This document shows positions 1-7,884 of a DNA stretch of 21,428 bases, in pieces. Position 1 is the first letter of the stretch; each line of letters begins with the position of its first letter. The position numbers and the translations under genes were made by a program. Below the pieces are notes generated by a model, which saw only the letters and a program-made list of their open reading frames with translations, had not been told where the DNA came from and made no database searches. The DNA is from CAYSRM01 sp964475205 (GTDB lineage: Bacteria; Verrucomicrobiota; Kiritimatiellia; UBA8416; CAYSRM01): assembly GCA_964475205.1 (NCBI GenBank), contig CAYYVQ010000055.1, positions 1-21,428 of the forward strand, in the 5' to 3' direction.

Positions 1-45
1 ATCTAAAGCAACCTGCGCACTCTCATTACGAAGTTGATGAATAGA

Positions 46-696
46 TCAGGTTAGAATTTCAAGAGGATTTCTAACAAGATGTCTGGCCCCATGCCTACGC
101 AGTTCATCCGCCGTACGGAATCCCCAGAGGACTCCAACACCTGTCATGTTGGCAGAACATGCTGTTTGCATATCGGTTTTCGTGTCCCCGACGAACAACA
201 TCTGTTTCGGGGCGCTGCCGATGCGCTGTGCAAGCTGTAAAGCTGCAGTTGTATCCGGTTTCAAGGGCGTTTCAGGGCGAGCGCCGCGTATTTCCTCAAA
301 AGCTATACCGGGAAGAAAATGTGCGACAGCTTCTTTGACGACTTCTTCGCGCTTGTTTGACAGGATTGATATGGCTATGCATCTATCGTTCAGTCCTTTC
401 AGGAGATCCAGGATGCCCGGATACGGTCGTGTCTTTTGTGTCCATCTTTGGGCATACTCAGCACGATACTCCTTTATCAGGTTTGCGATTATTTCCGGTT
501 GCCGAGCCTTCGAGGGGAGGGCGGCGTTCGCAAACGCTGTGGGGCCTTCTCCAACCATGCATTTGACATCGTCAACAGATCGAGTTGGATAACCTTGTTT
601 TTCAAGGGCCGCGTTAACGGCATCAGTCATATCTTCAATGGTATCCAGCAGGGTTCCGTCTAAATCAAAAATCACTGCATTAGGCAAATGTTTCAT
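46..696 (-). CDS. HAD-superfamily phosphatase, phosphoglycolate phosphatase-like
   Basis: This 216-residue protein is a haloacid-dehalogenase hydrolase of the Gph/PGP type, expected to dephosphorylate a small phosphorylated metabolite such as 2-phosphoglycolate in the cytoplasm. Motif I is DLDGTLLDT near residues 11-19, with the nucleophile Asp11 and general acid Asp13. Motif II is the LSNK stretch near residue 113. The motif III lysine lies in LKPDT, and motif IV is GDTKTDM near residue 170. An alpha-helical cap follows motif I, as in subclass C1. The length is normal for the family. The ATG is preceded by GGAAGGAG at about 12 nt, a slightly long spacing. It is the last gene of a minus-strand run after the Fe-S MinD fusion and mrp, 81 bp from mrp, so co-transcription is possible. 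The family is clear; the substrate is not determined. Confidence 0.9.
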   Translation of the reverse strand: MKHLPNAVIFDLDGTLLDTIEDMTDAVNAALEKQGYPTRSVDDVKCMVGEGPTAFANAALPSKARQPEIIANLIKEYRAEYAQRWTQKTRPYPGILDLLKGLNDRCIAISILSNKREEVVKEAVAHFLPGIAFEEIRGARPETPLKPDTTAALQLAQRIGSAPKQMLFVGDTKTDMQTACSANMTGVGVLWGFRTADELRRHGARHLVRNPLEILT

Positions 697-777
697 ATCT
701 ACATAAAGCTCCTTCCTGAATTAACGCGGACTTCGGCGGCAAAAATAGTCCTCGTATGTTGGTGGTAGTTCCTGCGG

Positions 778-1647
778 TTATTGTGTCGCGGATATAACTG
801 CGGCAACAATTGTATTGAATGAACGAGCTGTTCCGGTGTCGCGGAAACTCCGGAAATAGGATGTTCCGTTATCGCCGGCATCAACAAGACGTGGATCAAT
901 GGGAATATGCCCGAGAAAAGGTATGTCCATTTCAGCGGCCAGTTTTCGGCCTCCACCTGTCTTGAATATGTCTGTTTTTTCCCCGCAATGCGGACATACG
1001 AAGCCGCTCATATTTTCCACTATACCAAGCACCGGGACATTAACCTGGCGACAGAAGGTGACACAGCGGCGCACATCCGATAACGATAATTCCTGCGGTG
1101 TAGTTACAACCAGCGCATGCGAGGGCGTCCCGAGAAGCTGGACCACTGACAGGGGCTCGTCGCCTGTGCCGGGAGGAGAATCCACCACAAGGTAGTCAAG
1201 CTGACCCCATTCAACATCCTTAATGAACTGCTTGATAATATTGTATTTCATCGGTCCCCGCCAGATAACGGCCGTATCGCGATTTTCCAGGAGAAAACCT
1301 ATGGACATAACCAGCAGGTTTTCCATTGCCTCGACAGGCCGGAAAAAGACTGAATCTTGACCGGGGCCGGCATTTCCCCCTTCCCTCCTGACTTGTTGAG
1401 CCGCCAGGGTGGCAACCCCGTCTATGCCGAGAATTCCTGGTATGCTCGGGCCATGAATATCCACATCAAGCAACCCAACCTTGTTGCCTTTTTCTGCTAA
1501 AGCCACGGCAAGATTTGCTGCGACCGAACTTTTGCCGACACCGCCTTTTCCCGATAACACAAGAATGCGGTTCTTGATTCCGGCCACACGTTGGCGAACC
1601 TGCCTGTTTTCCTCCGCCATCTGTTGTTTCTGTTCCTCGGATACCAT
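778..1647 (-). CDS. mrp: Mrp/NBP35-family Fe-S cluster carrier ATPase
   Basis: This 289-residue P-loop ATPase belongs to the Mrp/NBP35/ApbC family. Such proteins bind a [4Fe-4S] cluster at a dimer interface and pass it to apo-proteins. A deviant Walker A motif GKGGVGKS is at residues 33-40, followed by LLDVDIHGPSIPG (switch I) and VVDSPPGTGD (Walker B/switch II). The cluster-binding CPHC pair is near residues 218-221, followed by the family's GGG..LA..... PFLG.IP.DP segment. The reading frame extends upstream to 1704 and would overlap the preceding gene. I chose the ATG at 1647 because AGGAG sits just upstream and because it leaves a 23-bp gap after the MinD-fusion stop. The tight spacing indicates one operon. 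Mrp next to Fe-S MinD proteins is a recurrent arrangement in anaerobes. Confidence 0.93.
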   Translation of the reverse strand: MVSEEQKQQMAEENRQVRQRVAGIKNRILVLSGKGGVGKSSVAANLAVALAEKGNKVGLLDVDIHGPSIPGILGIDGVATLAAQQVRREGGNAGPGQDSVFFRPVEAMENLLVMSIGFLLENRDTAVIWRGPMKYNIIKQFIKDVEWGQLDYLVVDSPPGTGDEPLSVVQLLGTPSHALVVTTPQELSLSDVRRCVTFCRQVNVPVLGIVENMSGFVCPHCGEKTDIFKTGGGRKLAAEMDIPFLGHIPIDPRLVDAGDNGTSYFRSFRDTGTARSFNTIVAAVISATQ

Positions 1648-1670
1648 TTTTTCTCCTATTTTTTTTGAAC

Positions 1671-3512
1671 TTAATTTATCAACATTTTCTGGAGTTCTTT
1701 CCATAGTGAACGGATTGCTTTTTCGGCGTTGTTGTCCTTCCCATACTGGATAACCGTTTTGCCTGCCATCAGTGCATCGTTGACAACGCGATCAAAGGGA
1801 ATGCGCCCAATCACTCTGGACCCGTGCTTTTCCGCAATCGACTCAATTCGATCTGCCTGATCTGTGTTCAGGTCGGCTTTATTGATTACAATGACAGCAG
1901 GAACTCCGAAGTGTTTAGACAGTTGCATTACCCGTTCCATGTCATGGACCCCGGATACGGTCGGTTCAGTGACAATAATAACCAGGTCTGTTCCGGAGAC
2001 CGAAGCAATAACAGGGCACCCGGTTCCCGGGGGACCGTCGCCGAGAATTGTCTCTTTCTTCAGCTCGCCAGCCAGTTGACCGGCCATGTTGCGCACCCGA
2101 GTAACAAGCCGCCCGGAATTCTCTTCGGCAATTCCAAGCCGGGCATGCACCATGGGGCCGTAATCTGTTTCAGAAACGTACCACCGGCCGGTCAAATTCT
2201 TCTGGCTCTTTATAGCGCCGACAGGACAGACCATCGGGCAAAGCCCGCATCCTTCGCAGGCAAGAGGCTCAATACGGTAGGTTTTGCCGACAAATTCATT
2301 TGCAGGACCGTCAAGGCGGATAGCGTTAAAATGACAGGCGTCCATGCATTTGCCGCAACCTATACACTCAGGTGCATTGATTTCCGCCTTTGTTCCGCCG
2401 ATAAAATCGTGTCCTTCGCGAATCTCAGGGGTCAGCAGAAGGTGCAAATCAGCGGCATCCACGTCATTGTCTGACAGAATCTTGTTTTCGGCCAGTTGCG
2501 CCAGGGCTCCGACGACGGTTGTTTTGCCTGTTCCCCCTTTGCCGCTGATGATGGTTATCTCTTTGTAATCCGTAGCATTGCCGATGGAAAACGGCGCCGG
2601 ATTGCCTTCGGCAAGTTCGAAGAGTTCTTCGGCCGGTTCCGGTTGCCGGGCTGTTGTCAGGCTGTCGTAAATGTTCAGAAGGTTCTCGCGCAAATCCGGG
2701 AATGATTCGACAAGGATTTTGCCTTCAGAGTAGACTTCAGCATATTCTCTCTTGAAAGGAATGCGGCCTGCAATCGGCAGACCGACTTCGCGGGCATAGT
2801 CGGCAATGATTTTGTCTTCCCCATCGGACCGATTGACAATAATGCCGGCAGGTACGCCGAGCTTCAAAGCCATACCCACCGCCAGCTTAAGATCGTTCAA
2901 GCCAAAAGGTGTCGGTTCTGTCACCAACAGAGCGGCATCGGCTTTTTCCAGAGCTTCGACCACGGGACAGGCCGTTCCCGGCGAGGCATCAATAATGTTG
3001 ATTGCCTGCGGATCCAGCTCTTCCTTTACAGCCCGCACAACGTTAGGCGCAAGCGCTTCGCCGATGTTCAGCAGTCCGTGAGTAAAATAAAACGGTCTAT
3101 TTGATGGCGCGACCTGTACTGTGCCGATTACGGTTTCCTTTTCGGTCAATGCTCCTTCCGGACAGACATAGGAGCAGACTCCGCAGGAGTGGCACAGCTC
3201 ATTAAAGATCAAAACCTTGTCTTTCACAACGGCAATAGCGTTATAGTTGCAGGCTTCGGCGCATTTTCCGCAAGCCGTGCATTTGCTTTTGTCCCACACT
3301 GGCTTTGGCACTGTAACCGGACGTTCTTCCGTAAAAGCGGGGTTAACAAAAAGGTGATCATTGGGTTCTTCAACATCGCAATCAAGGAGACGTATCTCTT
3401 TGCGTTCAGATTCCGCAAGGCCCTCTTCGCGCTGTGCAAGCGCGTATGCCAGGTTCACTGCAAATGTTGTTTTACCTGTTCCTCCTTTTCCACTGGCAAC
3501 TGTAATAACCAT
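1671..3512 (-). CDS. Tandem fusion of two MinD/ParA-type ATPases, each with a di-[4Fe-4S] ferredoxin insert
   Basis: This 613-residue protein contains two complete copies of the nucleotide-binding MinD/ParA fold. Copy 1 (about 1-285) has Walker A GKGGTGKT at 8-15, Cys quartets at 78/81/84/88 and 107/110/113/117, and a switch II ASPGT near 176. Copy 2 (about 317-613) has GKGGTGKT at 324-331, quartets at 383/386/389/393 and 419/422/425/429, and DGPPGTGCP near 492. That predicts up to four [4Fe-4S] clusters. These ATPases are normally separate, adjacent genes. Here a linker of about 30 residues joins them with no Met near the junction: the second module reads DYKEITIISGKGG where a separate gene would begin with Met. 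The ATG is preceded by AAAGGAG. The role is probably Fe-S cluster handling or maturation of a redox complex; this is inferred from the family and from the mrp neighbour. Both Walker A motifs look intact. Confidence 0.92.
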   Translation of the reverse strand: MVITVASGKGGTGKTTFAVNLAYALAQREEGLAESERKEIRLLDCDVEEPNDHLFVNPAFTEERPVTVPKPVWDKSKCTACGKCAEACNYNAIAVVKDKVLIFNELCHSCGVCSYVCPEGALTEKETVIGTVQVAPSNRPFYFTHGLLNIGEALAPNVVRAVKEELDPQAINIIDASPGTACPVVEALEKADAALLVTEPTPFGLNDLKLAVGMALKLGVPAGIIVNRSDGEDKIIADYAREVGLPIAGRIPFKREYAEVYSEGKILVESFPDLRENLLNIYDSLTTARQPEPAEELFELAEGNPAPFSIGNATDYKEITIISGKGGTGKTTVVGALAQLAENKILSDNDVDAADLHLLLTPEIREGHDFIGGTKAEINAPECIGCGKCMDACHFNAIRLDGPANEFVGKTYRIEPLACEGCGLCPMVCPVGAIKSQKNLTGRWYVSETDYGPMVHARLGIAEENSGRLVTRVRNMAGQLAGELKKETILGDGPPGTGCPVIASVSGTDLVIIVTEPTVSGVHDMERVMQLSKHFGVPAVIVINKADLNTDQADRIESIAEKHGSRVIGRIPFDRVVNDALMAGKTVIQYGKDNNAEKAIRSLWKELQKMLIN

Positions 3513-3604
3513 TCCACTCTCCTTTTTGCATACGTAATAACAAACTCATGCAAGCGAACAAAGCCTGGCCGGAGCCGAGGTGTTTCGCGTGTCATTTATA
3601 TGTA

Positions 3605-3621
3605 CGCATAGTCTGTGCCAA
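3605..3621 (-). promoter_or_regulatory. Candidate sigma-54 (-24/-12) promoter for the MinD-fusion/mrp operon
   Basis: Read on the minus strand this is TTGGCACAGACTATGCG. The -24 GG and -12 GC are exactly 10 nt apart, and the element matches the consensus YTGGCACGRNNNTTGCW at all but three constrained positions. It lies about 93 nt upstream of the MinD-fusion ATG in a 299-bp gap, correctly oriented. An overlapping sigma-70 reading (TTGGCA, 15-nt spacer, TATAAA) has a poor spacer. No sigma-54 activator gene is visible in the window. Confidence 0.5.
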
Positions 3622-3623
3622 AT

Positions 3624-3637
3624 ATGAATATGTTCAT
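3624..3637. promoter_or_regulatory. Near-palindrome upstream of the sigma-54-like promoter, possible operator
   Basis: ATGAATATGTTCAT is an imperfect palindrome with outer arms ATGAA/TTCAT. It sits only 3 bp upstream of the -24 region. Bacterial enhancer-binding proteins usually bind further away, so if functional it more likely binds a local repressor or a sigma-70 activator. It is a sequence observation only. Confidence 0.2.
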
Positions 3638-3750
3638 AACAGGGCCTATGGCAAGTGAATACGTTTTTATCCGGTGATACAGCCCTGGTAAAAGGGTATG
3701 TCAATCCGCAATAATCAGGTGAAAATGTCTGGCGGCTTGCGAGACCATTC

Positions 3751-3787
3751 AGGATTCGCGCGCATTTCTCGCTACGGAATCCTGTGA
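3751..3787 (-). repeat. Degenerate copy of dispersed intergenic element (GTAGCGAGA type)
   Basis: On the minus strand this stretch has TCACAGGATTCC followed by GTAGCGAGA. It closely resembles the copy at 13315-13349, matching at 22 of 28 positions over the best aligned part. AGGATTC (3751-3757) pairs with GAATCCT (3777-3783), forming a 7-bp stem with a 19-nt loop just downstream of the P-type ATPase stop. There is no T tract, so it is at best a weak terminator. The rest of the gap 3513-3811 holds the promoter elements and no gene. Confidence 0.45.
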
Positions 3788-3811
3788 TAATTGCAGGTCA
3801 GGGGAGCTGCT

Positions 3812-6490
3812 TTATGCAACTTGACGACTGAAGTGGAGATGTATCTGCCCGGCAATCATTGGCGCCACACTCAGAGCGAGTATGGTTGTCCACCCTGTGC
3901 CTCCCGGAGATGAGGTGCCCAGTATGTTTGACAGGGCGGGCAAGTAGACTGCGGCCAGCAGAAGCGCTACGCATCCGGCTATGGCGCCCCACATCCATTT
4001 GTTAGCCACAATATCATTGTCAAAGATTGTTGAGCCGGGCTCCCGGAGGTTAAGCACAAACCAGAGCTTTGCAAAGCCCAGTGTTAAAAAAGAAACCGTG
4101 ACAGCTTTCGTCTCGTCAAAGCCGAGCACGTTAACCGCAAACAGCAGCGCACCCAGCACACAAGCTGTCATTACCGCACTCCATACGCTGACGGATTTCC
4201 ACTGGGGCTTGCCCATAACCGATTCATCGTTGGGGCGGGGCGGCCGGTTCATGACTTTTTCCGGACTGCCCGCTCCTGCGCTCAGCGCCAGCGCGGGAAA
4301 GACATCGGTTATGACATTCAGAAAAAGAATCTGGAGCGGCCGGATGGGCAGCGGCCAGTCAGCAAGTGAGGCTATGCCTACAGCAGTAACTTCTGCCACG
4401 TTGGTACATAGCATGAAAATGACGGCTTTGCGGATGTTCGAGAAAATTATGCGCCCTTGCTCTACTGCCGCAAGTATGCTTGAAAACGCATCATTTTTCA
4501 GGATCATGTCGGCGCTTTCTTTTGCCGCATCGGTTCCGCGCTTGCCCATGGCTATGCCAATATCGGCTTTCTTCAGCGCCGGAGCGTCGTTTACTCCGTC
4601 ACCGGTCATTGCAACGGTGTTGCCTTTCTCCTGGAAAAGGCTCATAAGGTTCATCTTCTGTTCAGGAGAGACCCTGGCAAAAACTCTTGTTTTGAGGATA
4701 TGCTCTTTCTTTTCCTGCGAAATATTGCTCATGTCGCCGAGTTCGGAGCCGCTTATCACCGTGTCCTTTCCCTGGTCGGTAAGGCCAAGAGACCTGGCAA
4801 TTGCATGGGCTGTTTCCGGTTGATCGCCTGTAACCATGACGACACTGATCCCTGCAGTCTTGCATGCCTCAATGCATCTTTTAACATCCTCCCTGGGCGG
4901 ATCCAGAAGTCCGATAAGTCCGACCAATCGCAAATTATCATACGGGTCTGCGTCAGGAGAGTCAGAGAACTTTTCGGCAAGAGCAAGCACCCGCAGTCCC
5001 ATTGAGGCAAGATCACCGGTCTTCTTGTTCCATTCCTCCTTGAGTTCAGCGTTCATTTCCGTTTCGCGATTATCGCGGCGCTCAACCACATATCGACAGC
5101 GCTCAATTACAGGTCCAGGCGCGCCTTTGACGGCAAACTCATAATCTTTATCGCCTTTGTGGACAGTTGCCATCATCAAGGTATCAGAGTTAAACGCGAC
5201 TTCCCGAACCTCGGGTTTTTTGTCCAGCAGATCGTCCCGGTTAATCCCGTGCTCTATTCCCTCCACAAGCAATGCGGTTTCCGTAGGATCTCCCTGGGTT
5301 TCCTCCACCTTTCTGTCCCTGTCCCGGTCTGAAGCTGCGGCATTGTTGCATAGAACTCCGATCTCGAGCCCGCGCATAACCAGCCAGTTGTCCTCCCATG
5401 ATTTCTTTAAATCATATTTCCCTTGCCGGGTAACCATGACAGACGCTGTCATCCGGTTCTCAGTCAGGGTTCCTGTCTTGTCGGAAAGAATAATATTAGT
5501 GGCGCCGAGAGTTTCGACCGCCGGCAGGCGATTAATCAGCGCCTGCTTCCTGGCCATAAGCCACATGCCTCTAGCAAGTCCGATAGTAGAGACAAACGGA
5601 AGACCCTCCGGTATTGCAGCCACTCCAAGGGCTATGGCGGTTTCGATCATCAACAGTGTCGGCTTGCCTGTGGCAAGTCCGGCGGCTCCGACAAGAGCAG
5701 CCGCTCCAAGGGCCACCCAGGCCAGCTTGTATCCGAGACTGTTGAGTCTGCGTTCAAGGGGGGTCTGCTCTTCTTCGGCTCCCGCCGCTTCGGCCATTTC
5801 CGCTATGTGACCAAGCTCGGTCTGCATGCCTGTTGCAACGACTACTCCAACGGCGGATCCCTCGGTGATAGTAGTGCCTCGATAAAGCATGTTGTTCCGT
5901 TCAGCCAACACAGTCCCGGCATCAAGTGTTTGTGTCTGCTTGGAGACCGACTCCGATTCTCCGGTCAAGGCTGACTCGTCAGCGTGGAGATTGTTTGCTT
6001 CAATCAGGCGCAAATCCGCTGATATCATATCTCCTCCCTCGTGCAGACAGATATCGCCGGGAACAAGGTTATCCGAAGGCGTATTGTCCTCCTCTCCGTT
6101 ACGACGGACCCGCACGGTCCTCTTGCCCATCATCCGTAGCGCTTCCATCGAGCGGGCAGCTTTCCACTCGCTTACATAGCCGATCATGCAGTTGATGATG
6201 ATAACAGCAAGGATTGCGACTCCCTCGGTAGTCTTTCCGAATGAGAAAGCAAGAATAGCCGCGGCTCCTAATATTGCGACGACTACGCTGCGAAATTGCT
6301 CGATAAGTATCTCCAACGCGCTCCTGCCTTTTGTCTTGCGTATAGAGTTCGAGCCGTACTTGCTGAGCCGGCGTTTTACCTCGCTTTTGGAAAGGCCTGC
6401 CCTGGAATCCGAGCCAAGCTGATCCAACACGCTATCTGTTTCAACTGCGTATGGATCGGAAACAAGATCCTGGCTATTGACTTTATTCAT
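3812..6490 (-). CDS. P2A-type Ca2+-transporting ATPase (SERCA/PacL-like)
   Basis: This cation pump has about 892 residues. In order it shows an N-terminal cation-ATPase domain, the actuator motif LTGES (about 177-181), M4 with AAIPEGLP (about 293-300), the phosphorylation site DKTGTLT (Asp about 339), the ATP-site KGAPG (about 457), TGDQP (about 556) and the hinge GDGVNDAP (about 632). The ion-site residues of SERCA are all present: the M4 Val-Ala-Ala-Ile-Pro-Glu run, Asn and Glu in the M5 NVAEV, and Asn, Thr and Asp in the M6 NVITD. Ca2+ is therefore the likely substrate, and export from the cytoplasm the likely role. The frame allows a TTG at 6496, but I chose the ATG at 6490, which has GACGAGA about 7 nt upstream. 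That ribosome site overlaps the stop codon of the GspE-like gene, suggesting translational coupling. Confidence 0.93.
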   Translation of the reverse strand: MNKVNSQDLVSDPYAVETDSVLDQLGSDSRAGLSKSEVKRRLSKYGSNSIRKTKGRSALEILIEQFRSVVVAILGAAAILAFSFGKTTEGVAILAVIIINCMIGYVSEWKAARSMEALRMMGKRTVRVRRNGEEDNTPSDNLVPGDICLHEGGDMISADLRLIEANNLHADESALTGESESVSKQTQTLDAGTVLAERNNMLYRGTTITEGSAVGVVVATGMQTELGHIAEMAEAAGAEEEQTPLERRLNSLGYKLAWVALGAAALVGAAGLATGKPTLLMIETAIALGVAAIPEGLPFVSTIGLARGMWLMARKQALINRLPAVETLGATNIILSDKTGTLTENRMTASVMVTRQGKYDLKKSWEDNWLVMRGLEIGVLCNNAAASDRDRDRKVEETQGDPTETALLVEGIEHGINRDDLLDKKPEVREVAFNSDTLMMATVHKGDKDYEFAVKGAPGPVIERCRYVVERRDNRETEMNAELKEEWNKKTGDLASMGLRVLALAEKFSDSPDADPYDNLRLVGLIGLLDPPREDVKRCIEACKTAGISVVMVTGDQPETAHAIARSLGLTDQGKDTVISGSELGDMSNISQEKKEHILKTRVFARVSPEQKMNLMSLFQEKGNTVAMTGDGVNDAPALKKADIGIAMGKRGTDAAKESADMILKNDAFSSILAAVEQGRIIFSNIRKAVIFMLCTNVAEVTAVGIASLADWPLPIRPLQILFLNVITDVFPALALSAGAGSPEKVMNRPPRPNDESVMGKPQWKSVSVWSAVMTACVLGALLFAVNVLGFDETKAVTVSFLTLGFAKLWFVLNLREPGSTIFDNDIVANKWMWGAIAGCVALLLAAVYLPALSNILGTSSPGGTGWTTILALSVAPMIAGQIHLHFSRQVA

Positions 6491-6501
6491 TTGCAATCTC
6501 G

Positions 6502-7725
6502 TCAGGCCCCTGCCGGAAAGTGTATTTGCTGTATTTCTTCCATGGTTGTAACGCCTTCTGCAACCTTGAGCAGCGCATCAGCCTGCAGGGGCTTGACTCC
6601 TTCATTCCGGATCAGTTCAGCTATGCCTCCGGCTCCAACGCCTTCGGATATGGCTGATCTCAGTGATTTATCTATGGATACAACTTCGTAAATACCGACC
6701 CTTCCGTCGTAACCGTATTTGTGGCATTTATCACATCCTGCGGCCTCTGGAACCTGGTCCGGCGGTTTTATGCCAAAGTTCTTAAACATCTTTTTTTCTT
6801 CTTCGGTGATTTTCCGCCGCTGCATACATTGGCAGCACACTCTGCGCACAAGATTCTGCGCCGCAACCATCCTGAGTGTGCTGGCAAGAAGATGCCTGGG
6901 TATAGAATAGTTCATGCAAGCTTCGGTGGCCAGGGCAACATCCCGCGCGTGCAGGGTTGCAAGAACAAACCGGCCCGATGCCGCAGCCCGGACCGAGGTT
7001 CGCGCGGATTCAGGATCACGTATCTCTCCTATAACCACGATGTCCGGATCCATCCTTAAGACCGACTTGAGCCCTTCATGCATTGAAAGGCCGTGTTCAG
7101 GATCAGCTTGCACCTGGCGCACATACGAAAGGTCGTATTCCACTGGATCTTCAATGGACACAGTAATGGACGACTCAAGATTAAGCAATGACACCAGCGA
7201 ATATAATGTCATGGTCTTGCCTGCGCCTGTCGGACCGGAGATTAGTATGAGCCCTTCCGGGCGACGCAATACATTTTTTATCTGATTCAGTATTGGTTTT
7301 GAGATACCCAGTTCAGAAGGCTCAATGATTTCTTCGGGAGGCGCTAATATTCTCATGTGTGTCGCTTCACCCCGGGTAGTAGGCATAATGGTAACGCGAA
7401 TTTCCTTCTGGCTGCTGTATTGGCTGTAGACCATGCGGCTTTCTATGGGAACAAAAGTATGGTCCGGCGTAAGCTGCGAGGCTACCTTGATCTGGTTGAT
7501 CAGGTGTTTGCCCTCAGAAAAAGGCAATTCGCTTATGGCATGGATCACACCGTCTACGCGATGACATATGCGATAAGCGTTGGGTCCTACCGGGTCAATA
7601 TGAATATCTGTAGCTTTTTCTTTTATAGCCTTATCCAGCAACCCGGCAGCCTGGGCAGGCATAGTATCAGGACTTTTATCGTTTATGCCCGACTCCGGCT
7701 TTTTATCGGTTCTTTTGTTTTGCAT
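6502..7725 (-). CDS. Orphan GspE/PilB-family secretion or pilus ATPase
   Basis: This 407-residue protein has the core of type II secretion/type IV pilus assembly ATPases. It contains an N2-like domain with ATDIHIDP near residue 39, Walker A GPTGAGKT at 164-171, the Asp box IEDPVEY near 191, a Walker B MDPDIVVIGEIRD near 225, and the His box ATLHARD near 256. A tetracysteine zinc site is seen at C297/C300 and C331/C334. Full-length PilB or GspE is usually about 500-570 residues; the N-terminal N1 domain that contacts the inner-membrane platform is missing here, and the protein begins with about 25 polar residues. The Zn motif argues for PilB/GspE rather than PilT. There are no pilin, platform or secretin genes nearby. 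The ATG has GGAAAAGA just upstream. Partner machinery presumably lies elsewhere, or the ATPase serves another role. Confidence 0.88.
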   Translation of the reverse strand: MQNKRTDKKPESGINDKSPDTMPAQAAGLLDKAIKEKATDIHIDPVGPNAYRICHRVDGVIHAISELPFSEGKHLINQIKVASQLTPDHTFVPIESRMVYSQYSSQKEIRVTIMPTTRGEATHMRILAPPEEIIEPSELGISKPILNQIKNVLRRPEGLILISGPTGAGKTMTLYSLVSLLNLESSITVSIEDPVEYDLSYVRQVQADPEHGLSMHEGLKSVLRMDPDIVVIGEIRDPESARTSVRAAASGRFVLATLHARDVALATEACMNYSIPRHLLASTLRMVAAQNLVRRVCCQCMQRRKITEEEKKMFKNFGIKPPDQVPEAAGCDKCHKYGYDGRVGIYEVVSIDKSLRSAISEGVGAGGIAELIRNEGVKPLQADALLKVAEGVTTMEEIQQIHFPAGA

Positions 7726-7761
7726 TCTTTTCCACTTTCCAGAATCGAATTGTATATTTCG

Positions 7762-7767
7762 TATAAT
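7762..7767 (+). promoter_or_regulatory. Perfect TATAAT -10-like hexamer before the TrkA-C gene
   Basis: TATAAT occurs in the divergent gap between the GspE-like ATPase and the TrkA-C membrane protein, about 118 nt upstream of the chosen start. No good -35 hexamer is seen 16-18 nt before it. The opposite strand is also AT-rich here (TATTAT, TATACA), so this short stretch may carry both divergent promoters. Weak evidence. Confidence 0.25.
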
Positions 7768-7884
7768 ATCGAGTGATTCGCCGTGCCTCCATCAGGTTCT
7801 CCCTTAGCTGCAGCCGCTTTTTCCCCGATACTCTCCCGCTTTTTCATAAGTTGCATTTACCTGCCGGTTGTCTATTATGGGAGC

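Noticed and set aside
1824..2474. 216-codon plus-strand frame inside the MinD fusion
   Set aside because: It is opposite the second Fe-S MinD module, with no domain signature or convincing ribosome site.
3303..3320. Second TTGGCAC sigma-54-like motif on the plus strand
   Set aside because: It has no GC 10 nt after the GG, and it lies inside the MinD-fusion coding sequence in the wrong orientation.
7783..7884. 34-residue N-terminal extension of the TrkA-C protein from a GTG
   Set aside because: It has a weak start and ribosome site, and the extension does not resemble the family's N-terminus, which begins near the ATG at 7885. Not fully excluded.
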